DNA from: Porticoccaceae bacterium UBA1989
GTDB lineage: Bacteria; Pseudomonadota; Gammaproteobacteria; Pseudomonadales; Porticoccaceae
Direction: 5' to 3'
NCBI GenBank assembly: GCA_002335945.1
Contig: DDDD01000055.1
Span: 1-26,844 of the forward strand
DNA length: 26,844 nt
A program made the position numbers and the translations under genes. The notes below the pieces were generated by a model, which saw only the letters and a list, made by a program, of their open reading frames with translations, made no database searches and was not told the DNA's origin. This document shows positions 14,633 through 22,370 of this stretch, one piece after another; the first letter of the stretch is position 1, and every line of letters begins with the position of its first letter.

Positions 14633-15919
14633 CTAAGGTCTTTGGCGGTTAATATTCAGGGTTTTCAGCTGTTGGCTTGAGGCCAAATCGAAGCCATCAG
14701 AAACTCCCTCCCAGTCACCGGATTGAGGTGTGGCGGAACCACTTGCTGAGAGCCGCGCTACTAGGCGAATACGACTGACACTGGAGAGATTCTGGCCTGC
14801 CATTAGGGCATCTTTATCACTCAGTGTAATGCTGATAGGAAGATCGCCGGCGCGCAGCTTACGCGCGGCCAGAGGCATGGGTGGCCCGGTTTCACGGACT
14901 GCGGCCACAAACACTAGTTGGTCTTGACTGAAGGGGACGTCGGGGCTGATGCTAATGGCTATTTTTACGGTCGTTGCTGCCTCTGCAGTCGATGCCTGCA
15001 GCGCTTCTTTATCATCAACAAGTGGATGCTCTAAATCCGCCAATGCTGCAATAACCAGATTGACGCGCTCAATACCGGACTGCAATGCCTGCCAGGTGGG
15101 GCTGGCCGGATCCATTCCGCGGCGAGCACCTTCCCAATAGGTAATGGCAAGCTTGAATTCACGATTTTCAAAGGCCTGAATGCCTTTTAAACCGAGCACA
15201 GTTTGGTTATTGGAATCCGCGGCAAAGGCCTGATCCAAGGCAGTGCTCACGCGGTCGGTAAAGCGACTGCCATCCACTAAAAATAGTGCTTCGGCATACT
15301 GCGCGAGCAGAAAGCTATCGCCGGGCTCTACCTCAATGGCTGAGGCAAAATATTTGCTCGCAGCAAGAATATCCCCCTTCGCAATAGAGGATTGGGCGAG
15401 CATGGCCCAGTAGTAAATATTGTCCGGCCGCTGCTGTACTCGCTCGGCGATGGCGGCGATTAACTCGGCATTCCAATCCGCTGCCTGCTGTTCGGTGGTT
15501 TGCTCGGCAGCTAGGTTCATAAGACGTTTAATATTCTCGTCATCTTCCGCCCCTATTTGCTGATAGGTAAAGAAGGTGGTCGACGCGATAAGCAACAGCA
15601 AAACCGGCACCAGCCACAGACCCTGCTTGTTGACTCGGTCAGCCAGGCCAGACTTGGCCTCGGTGTTGCGCAGTAATAGCTGCTGGGCATCGGTGATCAG
15701 ACGCTGATATTCCGCCTTATCAATCTCAGCTCTATCTAGCTGCTGCTGAAACTGTGCCTGCTGTTCTTTAAACAGGTCGACGTTGGCCTGCTGGCGCATG
15801 GCTGCAATGCTCTCATTGCCATCCCCAGTGCCACTTCCTTCGTCACTGTGCCGAACAATAAAGGGATACAGTACAAAGACACTCGCCCCTGCAAGCAACA
15901 GCACTATGGTTAGTATCAT
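14633..15919 (-). CDS. ccmI: Cytochrome c maturation protein CcmI
   Basis: A 428-aa membrane protein that holds apocytochrome c for haem ligation with CcmF and CcmH. It has an N-terminal helix (about 1-20), a cytosolic loop with leucine-zipper character (QANVDLFKEQQAQFQQQLD), a second helix (about 101-120) and a long periplasmic part. That part carries TPR-like helices at about 140-300 (IYYWAMLAQSSIAKGD, AIEVEPGDSFLLAQYAEALF) and a beta-rich C-terminal domain from about 317 (VKIAISISPDVPF...LPISITLSDKDALM). Both the CcmI-1 and CcmI-2 parts are therefore fused, as in Rhodobacter and Pseudomonas; E. coli merges part of this into CcmH. ATG overlaps the ccmH stop by four bases (ATGA), with AAGGAAAA just upstream. 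It is the last gene of the ccm cluster. Confidence 0.92.
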   Translation of the reverse strand: MILTIVLLLAGASVFVLYPFIVRHSDEGSGTGDGNESIAAMRQQANVDLFKEQQAQFQQQLDRAEIDKAEYQRLITDAQQLLLRNTEAKSGLADRVNKQGLWLVPVLLLLIASTTFFTYQQIGAEDDENIKRLMNLAAEQTTEQQAADWNAELIAAIAERVQQRPDNIYYWAMLAQSSIAKGDILAASKYFASAIEVEPGDSFLLAQYAEALFLVDGSRFTDRVSTALDQAFAADSNNQTVLGLKGIQAFENREFKLAITYWEGARRGMDPASPTWQALQSGIERVNLVIAALADLEHPLVDDKEALQASTAEAATTVKIAISISPDVPFSQDQLVFVAAVRETGPPMPLAARKLRAGDLPISITLSDKDALMAGQNLSSVSRIRLVARLSASGSATPQSGDWEGVSDGFDLASSQQLKTLNINRQRP

Positions 15920-16473
15920 TGTTGATTTTCCTTGTCGCCAAGCAGTTCGGCCAAGCGCTGTTGATCGCTGGACTTTGTGGGCGCTTCTTTACTGGCTGTA
16001 CCCGCACCTCCAATGGCTGTGGATATCTCTCCACCGGCTATGGGCTTTGGCTTGCGATTATGGCGTAGCAGAATCAGTAATCCCAGCAGCACGACTAGCA
16101 CGGGGGAACCCCAGAGTAACCAGGTATTTTTATTGACTTCGGGGCGGTACAGAATGAATTCTGAATAGCGTGACTTAAGGTAGTCTTTAATCTGTTTGTC
16201 GGTCATCTGCTCTTCGAGCATACGCCGAATTTCGCGACGTAAGTCTTGGGAAATCGGCGAATTGGAATCTGCCAGGTTTTGATTTTGACACTTTGGACAA
16301 CGCAGCTCTTGAAGCAGCTGGTGATATCGCGGACGCAGAGACTCATCGGAAAATGCGACCACTTCTGCCCCTTTTTTTGCTTCAGGGCTTTCTATTACTT
16401 CAGTACTTTCTATTCCTTCAGTACTGGCCGCAAAAGTGAACAGAGACAGTAATAACAGAATGGCTAACCTCAT
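15916..16473 (-). CDS. ccmH: Cytochrome c maturation protein CcmH
   Basis: A 185-aa membrane-anchored periplasmic thiol protein. By family knowledge it works with CcmG to handle the thiols of the apocytochrome haem motif. The signal peptide covers about 1-17. The active motif LRCPKCQNQNLADS lies at 57-70, with Cys59 and Cys62, followed by the conserved helical part (DLRREIRRMLEEQMTDKQIKDY, split here over about 77-98) and YSEFILYRP. One membrane helix lies at about 117-137 (WLLWGSPVLVVLLGLLILL). It is somewhat longer than usual, with a Glu/Ser-rich N-terminal insert coded by a duplicated 18-mer and a Gly/Ala/Lys-rich C-terminal tail. It overlaps ccmG and ccmI by ATGA. Confidence 0.93.
   Translation of the reverse strand: MRLAILLLLSLFTFAASTEGIESTEVIESPEAKKGAEVVAFSDESLRPRYHQLLQELRCPKCQNQNLADSNSPISQDLRREIRRMLEEQMTDKQIKDYLKSRYSEFILYRPEVNKNTWLLWGSPVLVVLLGLLILLRHNRKPKPIAGGEISTAIGGAGTASKEAPTKSSDQQRLAELLGDKENQQ
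16389..16424. repeat. 18-base tandem duplication inside ccmH
   Basis: TTTCTATTACTTCAGTAC (16389-16406) is followed directly by TTTCTATTCCTTCAGTAC (16407-16424), with one mismatch. The repeat is in frame and codes for two copies of an STE-V/G-IE motif in the linker between signal peptide and CcmH domain. Confidence 0.85.
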
Positions 16474-17006
16474 TGCTCGGTACCGGTTATCTGCTCATAA
16501 ATAGCGCGAAACTCAGATTCCCAAACTCGGTCGTCAACTACACCCACTCGACGGTGTCGGATAATGCCATCGGCATCCACCAAATAGGTTTCCGGTGCGC
16601 CATAAACGCCTAAATCAATGCCTAAACTGCCCTTGGCATCGAAGATATTAAACTGGTACGGATCGCCCCGCTCGGCCAGCCATGCCAGTGCTCCAGCTCG
16701 CTGATCTTTATAGTTGAGGCCAATAATTTTAACCCCCTGCTCCGATAACTTGTTAAGCATTGGGTGCTCAATACGGCAGGCAAAACACCAGGTCGCCCAG
16801 ACATTAACCAACACCACTTCACCGTTAAAATCCTGCTCAGTAACGACATTTTGCTCATCTTTGAGGGAGGGTAAATTAAACAGGGGAAAGGCTTCGCCGA
16901 CCAGCGCCGAAGGCAAATCTGTGGGGTCTTTATCCAGCCCCAATAGCAGCACCAAAGACAGGCCAACAAAGAGTGCCAGAGGTATAAAAAGCGCTAATCG
17001 ATTCAA
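16470..17006 (-). CDS. ccmG: Thiol:disulfide oxidoreductase CcmG/DsbE
   Basis: A 178-aa membrane-tethered periplasmic thioredoxin that reduces partners in cytochrome c maturation. An N-terminal anchor (about 5-24) leads to a thioredoxin fold with WATWCFACRIEHP at 70-82 (Cys74, Cys77). GLNYKD, the cis-Pro loop YGAPETYLVD and RRVGVV follow; the GxxxGxPETY-type loop is typical of CcmG. The active dipeptide is Phe-Ala, where many CcmG proteins have Pro-Thr or Pro-Ser. The start is TTG: it forms a TTGA overlap with the ccmF stop and has AGAGGGG about 10 bases upstream, and no ATG or GTG fits better. The overlap indicates translational coupling. Confidence 0.94.
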   Translation of the reverse strand: MNRLALFIPLALFVGLSLVLLLGLDKDPTDLPSALVGEAFPLFNLPSLKDEQNVVTEQDFNGEVVLVNVWATWCFACRIEHPMLNKLSEQGVKIIGLNYKDQRAGALAWLAERGDPYQFNIFDAKGSLGIDLGVYGAPETYLVDADGIIRHRRVGVVDDRVWESEFRAIYEQITGTEQ

Positions 17007-18967
17007 AGGGTAATCCCCTCTGTTTGAGAGGCTTTGGTCACCGCTGGTTTGCGCCGGCGATAGCGTTTATCAAAGGCGGCTAACAAACCACCTAATCCAA
17101 TCAATAAACCTCCGAGCCAGATGCAGCGCACAAAAGGTTTTACGTAGAGCCTGATGGCCCAGGCATCTCCCGCGAGCGGTTCCCCTAACGAAACATAGAG
17201 ATCGCGGCTTAGTTTGCCGTCAATTGCCGCCTCGGTCATGACCTGACCACCGGCACGATAGCTGCGCTTCTCGGGAAGCATGGTAGCAACCACTTTACCC
17301 CCAGACATCACCACGATCTCACCTCGGTAGGCGGAAAAATTCGGTCCCTGTATCTGTTTGAGGCTTACAAAGTCAAACTGGTAACCCGATACTTCAGCAC
17401 TGTCGCCTGGCGCCATGCGCACATCACGCTGGGCATCATAGGCCGTACTCAGGCCAACCCCTAGGGCACAGACGGCAATGCCGATATGGGCACAGATCAT
17501 TCCCCAGTAGCTACCGGTGAGGGTTCTAACCTTAGATACCCTGCCCTCAGTTTTAAGCAGCAGATCCTCCAGGGTCATGGTGATAACCCAAGAAACCAGC
17601 AGTAGGGTAAATACCGCAATCCATGAGTACTGATCCGCTAACAGAGGCAATAACAGCGCCAGTGCGACACTTATTACTGCAGGCCATAGGCCCTTGCGCA
17701 CCAGTACATTGACATCGGTTTTCTTCCAGCGAGTAAACCCAGCGAAGCCAAGGCAAATCATCAGTCCACTCATCAGGGGCACAAAGAAGAAATCAAAGTA
17801 GGGAGGGCCTACGGAGATTTTTCCCAGATCCAATACATCCGCCAACAGCGGATAGAGAGTGCCTATCAAAATCATGGTCATAGAGCTGACTAACAGAATA
17901 TTATTGATCAGCAAAAACATCTCGCGAGACCAGCCGCTGTATTTAACATCTTGCTGCATGGCAGGGCCGCGCAGTGCAAAGAGCAGCAATGAGCCGCCAA
18001 TCACAATGGCCAAAAAAGCCAGAATAAAAATACCCCGCTCGGGATCGCTGGCGAAGGCATGTACCGAGGTCAGAATGCCGGAACGCACCAAAAAGGTGCC
18101 CAGCAAACTAAGGGAGAAGGCGAAAATTGCCAGCAGTAGCGTCCAGCTGCGAAACACACCGCGCTTTTCTGTGGCTGCAATACTGTGCACCAGGGCTGTA
18201 CCCACTAGCCAGGGCATAAATGACGCATTCTCAACGGGATCCCAGAACCACCATCCACCCCAGCCAAGCTCATAGTAAGCCCACCAGCTACCGAGGGTTA
18301 TACCGATAGTCAGAAACACCCAGGCTGTATTGACCCAGGGACGTACCCAACGGGACCAGGCACTGTCGAATTGGCCACCGATAAGTGCGGCAATGGCAAA
18401 GGCAAAAGGGACTGAAAAGCCCACATACCCCATATATAGCATGGGGGGATGCACGATGAGACCAAAGTCCTGAAGCAGTGGATTAAGGTCACCCCCCTCA
18501 ATAGGCGAGATGGGCAGAATACGCTCAAAAGGGTTGGAGGTCAGCAATAAAAACAAGGCAAACCCAATAGAGATTCCACCCAAAATAGACAGTACTCTCG
18601 CAGACAACACCAGAGGTAGCTCACGACTAAACAGCGCGACGGCCGCAGACCAACCGGCCAAAATAAGCGCCCAGAGTAATAACGACCCCTCGTGTCCGCC
18701 CCATACAGCACTCACTTTAAACTGCACTGGCAAGAGAGTGTTGGAGTTGTTGGCCACATAGGCCAAGGAGAAATCATCCAACAAGAAGGCATTGGTCAGG
18801 CAGGCGAATGACGCCGCCATAAACGCAAACTGACCTAGGGCTAATGAATGCCCGAGACGCATCCAACTTTTATAACCGGCAAATGATCCCACCATGGGGG
18901 CCACCGTTTGAGCCACTGCCAGACAGAGAGCAACAATTAACGCGGCTTGACCTAACTCTGGAGTCAT
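17003..18967 (-). CDS. ccmF: Haem lyase subunit CcmF
   Basis: A 654-aa polytopic membrane protein, the core of the cytochrome c haem lyase that moves haem from CcmE to apocytochrome. About 14-15 membrane segments are visible. The tryptophan-rich haem-handling motif GWGGWWFWDPVEN lies at 235-247. Flanking histidines His173 (IVHPPMLYMGYVG) and His261 (ALVHSIAATEKRG) match the conserved periplasmic pair. VWGGHEGSLLLW at 88-99 and FLVRSGILTSVHAFASDP are also family hallmarks. Length is typical (about 650). The start ATG overlaps the ccmE stop by ATGA, and the stop overlaps ccmG. Confidence 0.97.
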   Translation of the reverse strand: MTPELGQAALIVALCLAVAQTVAPMVGSFAGYKSWMRLGHSLALGQFAFMAASFACLTNAFLLDDFSLAYVANNSNTLLPVQFKVSAVWGGHEGSLLLWALILAGWSAAVALFSRELPLVLSARVLSILGGISIGFALFLLLTSNPFERILPISPIEGGDLNPLLQDFGLIVHPPMLYMGYVGFSVPFAFAIAALIGGQFDSAWSRWVRPWVNTAWVFLTIGITLGSWWAYYELGWGGWWFWDPVENASFMPWLVGTALVHSIAATEKRGVFRSWTLLLAIFAFSLSLLGTFLVRSGILTSVHAFASDPERGIFILAFLAIVIGGSLLLFALRGPAMQQDVKYSGWSREMFLLINNILLVSSMTMILIGTLYPLLADVLDLGKISVGPPYFDFFFVPLMSGLMICLGFAGFTRWKKTDVNVLVRKGLWPAVISVALALLLPLLADQYSWIAVFTLLLVSWVITMTLEDLLLKTEGRVSKVRTLTGSYWGMICAHIGIAVCALGVGLSTAYDAQRDVRMAPGDSAEVSGYQFDFVSLKQIQGPNFSAYRGEIVVMSGGKVVATMLPEKRSYRAGGQVMTEAAIDGKLSRDLYVSLGEPLAGDAWAIRLYVKPFVRCIWLGGLLIGLGGLLAAFDKRYRRRKPAVTKASQTEGITL

Positions 18968-19458
18968 TGGGCACCCTGCTGCTTTTGTTTATATTCTTGT
19001 TTTTGCTCTTGTTTTTGTTCCTGCTTGCGCTCGTAGGCCTGGTTCATTGCATCGGCAACTTCTGGTGGGGTGTACTTCTCATCGTGCTTGGCCAGCACTT
19101 CTGTGGCCTGTAGCACCAGATTTTCATCCACGATGCCCGCGGCAATCGCTGCCTCACCCTCATCAAACAGGTCCGGCAAAATGCCACTGTGTTGAATCAC
19201 CAAAATTGACGCACCATCGGTGACTGAAAACTGCACATCGAGAGAGTCTGGGGCACGTTCCACACTACCCTCGACCACCATGCCGCCCGCGCGAATAAAT
19301 ACACCCTTTGGCGATTCACCCGCGGCAATCTGCGACGGAGTATAAAAATAATTAGCGTTCTGACCGAGCATATAAACAACGAGACCCACCACCACTGTGG
19401 CAGCCACGACAATCAGAATAACCTGCTGTAAACGCTGTTTGCGCAACGGGTGCATCAT
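18964..19458 (-). CDS. ccmE: Haem chaperone CcmE
   Basis: A 164-aa membrane-anchored periplasmic protein that binds haem covalently through a histidine and passes it to CcmF. A basic N-terminus (HPLRKQRL) and one membrane helix (about 12-32) precede the OB-fold domain (NYFYTPSQIAAGESP, IRAGGMVVEGSV, GILPDLFDEGEAAIAAG). The haem-binding site is AKHDEKYTPPEV at 123-134, with His125 and Tyr129. The C-terminal tail (about 141-164) is a Lys/Gln/Glu repeat coded by 12-base units. The first of two ATG codons is used because it makes the ATGA overlap with ccmD; GGAGAAAC precedes it. Confidence 0.96.
   Translation of the reverse strand: MMHPLRKQRLQQVILIVVAATVVVGLVVYMLGQNANYFYTPSQIAAGESPKGVFIRAGGMVVEGSVERAPDSLDVQFSVTDGASILVIQHSGILPDLFDEGEAAIAAGIVDENLVLQATEVLAKHDEKYTPPEVADAMNQAYERKQEQKQEQKQEYKQKQQGAQ
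18985..19032. repeat. Four 12-base tandem units in the ccmE tail
   Basis: On the plus strand the units are TTGTTTATATTC, TTGTTTTTGCTC, TTGTTTTTGTTC and CTGCTTGCGCTC. Read on the coding strand they give ERKQ-EQKQ-EQKQ-EYKQ. The array is in frame, so copy-number change would only lengthen or shorten the charged tail. Confidence 0.85.
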
Positions 19459-19649
19459 GTTTCTCCATTAGATTTTGCGGTTCGCGCACTATCAGCGGCG
19501 ACATCCTTAAGTGCTGCCCTGCGGTCAGCTAAGGGTTTGATAATCAACCAGACCATCATCGCCACTGATACCAATACAGCGGTCCATACATAGGGGCCAT
19601 GGCCTTCCATAATGAACATCTGCTGCAGGTTTTCAAACTGAAACTTCAT
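19455..19649 (-). CDS. ccmD: Cytochrome c maturation protein CcmD
   Basis: A 64-aa single-span protein that helps release holo-CcmE from the CcmABC complex. NLQQMFIMEGHGPYVWTAVL at 7-26 is the typical CcmD start, with the membrane helix at about 20-38 and a charged cytoplasmic tail (PLADRRAALKDVAADSARTA). It starts by ATGA overlap with the ccmC stop and ends by ATGA overlap with ccmE. Size and position agree with the family. Confidence 0.92.
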   Translation of the reverse strand: MKFQFENLQQMFIMEGHGPYVWTAVLVSVAMMVWLIIKPLADRRAALKDVAADSARTAKSNGET

Positions 19650-20419
19650 GACTGAGGCTCTCCCAATACAAGCTCTTTCACCCAGGTGGTTTTGCGTTCA
19701 CGGCGCAGTATCTCGGCGCGGGTAAACAAAAAGAGCGCGACGACATAGAAGCAATAGAATCCCAGTATCATCACTAACAAAGGCTGGAACATATCTGGGT
19801 GCATGCTGGGTGCCGAGGTTAACTTGATGGTCGCCGGCTGGTGCAAGGTGTACCACCAGTCAACTGACTTATAAATAATTGGAATATTCACTGTGCCTAC
19901 TAGGGCCAATATGGCGCTGGCTTTATTGCCCGCCTCATTACTTTGGAATGCGTACTGCAACGCTAGCACTCCCAGATAGAGGAACAGCAGAATCAACATA
20001 GACGTAATCCGCGCATCCCAAACCCAGTAGGTTCCCCAGGTGGGCTTACCCCAGACAGCGCCAGTAAATAAGGCCAAAAAGGTTAGTACAGCCCCTATAG
20101 GTGCGGCCGATTTCATGACCATATAAGATAGCTTCATCTTCCAGATCAAACCTACAGCACCGGCAATCGCCATAATGTAATAACCGGCAAGCGCTAAAAA
20201 TGAGGCTGGAACATGAAGGTAAATAATGCGAAAGCTATTGCCCTGCTTGGCATCCTGCGGCGCAAAGCCCAGACCCCAAACTAAACCGGTGCCCAACAAT
20301 GCGAGCGCCAGCAGGCTGAGCCAGGGCAACCAGCGCCCGGTGGTCTGATAAAACCAGCGCGGCGATCCAAGACGGTGAAACCACTGCCAGCTGGGGGACC
20401 AATTTGTTAGCCAATTCAT
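19646..20419 (-). CDS. ccmC: Haem transporter/handling protein CcmC
   Basis: A 257-aa membrane protein with six helices that presents haem to CcmE. The WWD motif WGTYWVWDARITS lies at 128-140. His69 (IIYLHVPAS) and His193 (YTLHQPATIK) correspond to the two conserved periplasmic haem ligands. KPTWG before the motif and SAPSMHPDM after it are also typical. The initiation site is a modest GAGAG. A 51-base gap separates it from ccmB, the only real gap in the cluster, and that gap contains a short GTTTA/TAAAC inverted repeat. Confidence 0.97.
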   Translation of the reverse strand: MNWLTNWSPSWQWFHRLGSPRWFYQTTGRWLPWLSLLALALLGTGLVWGLGFAPQDAKQGNSFRIIYLHVPASFLALAGYYIMAIAGAVGLIWKMKLSYMVMKSAAPIGAVLTFLALFTGAVWGKPTWGTYWVWDARITSMLILLFLYLGVLALQYAFQSNEAGNKASAILALVGTVNIPIIYKSVDWWYTLHQPATIKLTSAPSMHPDMFQPLLVMILGFYCFYVVALFLFTRAEILRRERKTTWVKELVLGEPQS

Positions 20420-20470
20420 ATCTCTCGTCTCTTATGCTCTTTGTCTTCTGGTTTAAATAACCTAAACAGT

Positions 20471-21142
20471 TTAATTAATACTCGTTAGTCGCAACGCGCC
20501 GGCTGCAGCTAGAGGGCAAAGGGCAATCGCCGCCGCCAACATGGCGCCCAAAATAGCCAGGGGACCAAACCAGGCAAAACCATCAATCGCGCTTTGCACG
20601 GTGGCACTGCCAAAAATAATGACCGGCATATACAGGGGCATCACCAGCAGTGACAGTAATAGACCGCCTTTGCGCAGGGATACAGTCAATGCAGCGCCAA
20701 CTGAACCTACCAGACTCAGGCAGGCTGTGCCTATCGCCAAGCTAGCCATCATGGGAACATAGCCCTCTGCAGGCAGTGACAGCATCAGCCCTAATAAAGG
20801 TGACGCCAGAGTCAACGGCAGACCCGTTACCATCCAGTGGGCCGTTATCTTTCCCAGTACAGGCATGGCCAGTAATTGAGGGCTAATTAACAGCTGTTCC
20901 AATGAGCCGTCTTGGTAGTCACTGGCAAACAAACTGTCAGTGGACAGCAGCGTTGCCAGCAGCGCCATTACCCAGATAATACCGGGGGCAATCTCGGCTA
21001 AACGGGCTGATTCTGGTGTGATGCCCAGAGGGATCAAGGTTGATACCATGACAAAAAATATCAGGGGACTCGCCGCTTCACCTCGTCGCCTGTAGGCCAA
21101 TAATAGGTCTCGGCGTAAATACGCTGAAAATCCGCTCGCCAT
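20471..21142 (-). CDS. ccmB: ABC transporter permease CcmB
   Basis: A 223-aa membrane subunit of the CcmAB ATPase, which drives release of holo-CcmE. It has six hydrophobic segments. Family motifs include RRDLLLAYRRRGEAASPLIFFV near residues 9-30, PGIIWVMALLATLLSTDSLF (about 48-67), DGSLEQLLISPQ and a C-terminal Ala/Leu-rich helix. AGAGGGGA precedes the ATG, and the start shares one base with the ccmA stop (TAATG). Length matches the family (about 220). Confidence 0.95.
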   Translation of the reverse strand: MASGFSAYLRRDLLLAYRRRGEAASPLIFFVMVSTLIPLGITPESARLAEIAPGIIWVMALLATLLSTDSLFASDYQDGSLEQLLISPQLLAMPVLGKITAHWMVTGLPLTLASPLLGLMLSLPAEGYVPMMASLAIGTACLSLVGSVGAALTVSLRKGGLLLSLLVMPLYMPVIIFGSATVQSAIDGFAWFGPLAILGAMLAAAIALCPLAAAGALRLTSIN

Positions 21143-21774
21143 TACAGTCCCCTCTGATCAGCATGGGGGCTAATACCATATTTACGCACGCCATCGATTG
21201 CCAGATCTTGGTGGGTCGAAAGCAATATTGCCCCGCCCCCCTTAACATGGTCACTCATACATTTTTCGAGAAAGCTGACGCCCTGCTTGTCGATGGCAGT
21301 AAAGGGTTCGTCCAGATACCAGAGTCTGGCATCTGTCGTTAATAAGCGCGCGAGAGCAACGCGTCGATGTTGGCCTGCAGAGAGGTTATAGCAGGGAACA
21401 TCGCCGTAGCCGGCAAGCCCGACGGCGGCTAGGGCATCCTGCGCAGACCTACTGCTATCAGCGGCCATCCAACGTAAATTTTCTTCCGCGGTGAGGGTCA
21501 TCTTAACCCCAGGCTGATGACCCAGATACAGAATGTCAGAGAGGTACTCGTAACGACACAGACCAATATCCTGCCCTGCGTAACTAATATTTCCAGACGT
21601 CGGCTGCAATGCGGTAGTGAGCAGACGCATCAGAGTCGTTTTGCCCGCGCCATTGGGCCCTTCGATCTGCACGATCTCGCCTCGACCGACGGTGAGGTCG
21701 ATTTGTTCGAAGACATTGCAATCATCGCGCTCAAATTGGAGGCGTTCGACTGCGAGAAGTGGAGTATTGGGCAA
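21142..21774 (-). CDS. ccmA: ABC transporter ATP-binding protein CcmA
   Basis: A 210-aa ATPase subunit that powers the CcmABCD complex. Walker A GPNGAGKT lies at 39-46, the ABC signature NLSAGQHRRVALARLL at 130-145, Walker B LWYLDEP at 151-157 and the H-loop STH at about 186-188. The size is normal for CcmA. The start is TTG at 21774: an in-frame stop lies 15 bases upstream, and no ATG or GTG occurs before the conserved domain. The ribosome site is weak (CGGA). It is the first gene of the ccm cluster, with an extended -10-like element 30-40 bases upstream. Confidence 0.95.
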   Translation of the reverse strand: MPNTPLLAVERLQFERDDCNVFEQIDLTVGRGEIVQIEGPNGAGKTTLMRLLTTALQPTSGNISYAGQDIGLCRYEYLSDILYLGHQPGVKMTLTAEENLRWMAADSSRSAQDALAAVGLAGYGDVPCYNLSAGQHRRVALARLLTTDARLWYLDEPFTAIDKQGVSFLEKCMSDHVKGGGAILLSTHQDLAIDGVRKYGISPHADQRGL

Positions 21775-21804
21775 CTGGTTTATCCGAGGCTATTTTCGCT
21801 CGGT

Positions 21805-21813
21805 ATTATGCCA
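21805..21813 (-). promoter_or_regulatory. Candidate extended -10 promoter of the ccm cluster
   Basis: TGGCATAAT on the minus strand is an extended -10 (TGn plus CATAAT, one mismatch). It would start transcription near 21798, about 24 bases before the ccmA TTG. No good -35 is seen at the normal distance; TTGACC lies further upstream at 21846-21841. Confidence 0.35.
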
Positions 21814-21877
21814 AAAATAAGGGGGAAAATGTTGAGTTTAGGTCAATTAGTTATCGGGGCTGAAGGGGCCGTGTTTT

Positions 21878-22111
21878 CTAGCCCCAATCGTCATCAAAGT
21901 CATAATCAAAGTCGTACTCTTGCATTTGTTTTTTGACGCGCGTTTCTTCGAGCTTTTCTTCAAGACGACGTCTGGATTCCATGCTCAGCTGTGCCTGCTG
22001 CTTATCCGATAGAGACTCGGGTCGCGCTCTACGCAGAGGAGGACCATCCATTCTGACGGCATCGTTCGCTATGCCTTCAATGCCCTCTACATCATCTAGA
22101 TCGCCTGCCAT
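21878..22111 (-). CDS. Small acidic protein, possibly PA3496-like
   Basis: A 77-aa soluble protein. The N-terminal half is acidic (MAGDLDDVEGIEG), a Pro/Arg segment (GPPLRRARPESLS) follows, and then a probable helix at about 36-65 (SRRRLEEKLEETRVKKQMQE). The end is strikingly acidic and aromatic: YDFDYDFDDDWG (66-77). The RRRLEE...R helix and acidic end recall the small PA3496 family ('putative envelope integrity'), but I hold this loosely. GAGGTTTAATT before the ATG is a good ribosome site. A TTGACG (-35-like) lies at 22196-22191 with only a weak -10. It reads in the same direction as ccm with 103 bases between, so it may have its own transcript. Confidence 0.65.
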   Translation of the reverse strand: MAGDLDDVEGIEGIANDAVRMDGPPLRRARPESLSDKQQAQLSMESRRRLEEKLEETRVKKQMQEYDFDYDFDDDWG

Positions 22112-22328
22112 AATTAAACCTCATACTGAAATATGGAATCGCCAAAAATACCAGTAACCACATGGCGAAATTAAGTCTAAAAGACAGGCCCGTCAAGTAA
22201 TAAAAGACTGTTTTGAAGAGAGTTTTAGGCCTAAGATTCAGCTTTATGGATCTGAGACCCAAACCAGCGATCTTTCTAAATAGGCTCTGCAGGGAAACTA
22301 TTCACCGTTTACCAGTCAAAGCCTTACT

Positions 22329-22358
22329 TTTACCCCATAAAAATAATGCTTTTATAAT
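22329..22358 (+). promoter_or_regulatory. Promoter-like pair upstream of msrA
   Basis: TTTACC (22329-22334), 18 bases, then a perfect TATAAT (22353-22358). Transcription would begin near 22365, within or just after the GGAGA ribosome site (22361-22365). The geometry is awkward, so either the transcript is nearly leaderless or another promoter is used. The rest of the 22112-22370 gap holds a TCGCCA/TGGCGA inverted repeat (22139-22168) and no gene. Confidence 0.4.
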
Positions 22359-22370
22359 CCGGAGATTGCA

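Noticed and set aside
21832..21846. TTGAGTTTAGGTCAA upstream of ccmA as an FNR box
   Set aside because: The TTGA and TCAA halves are 7 bases apart, not 6, and the inner T/A positions of the FNR consensus are missing.
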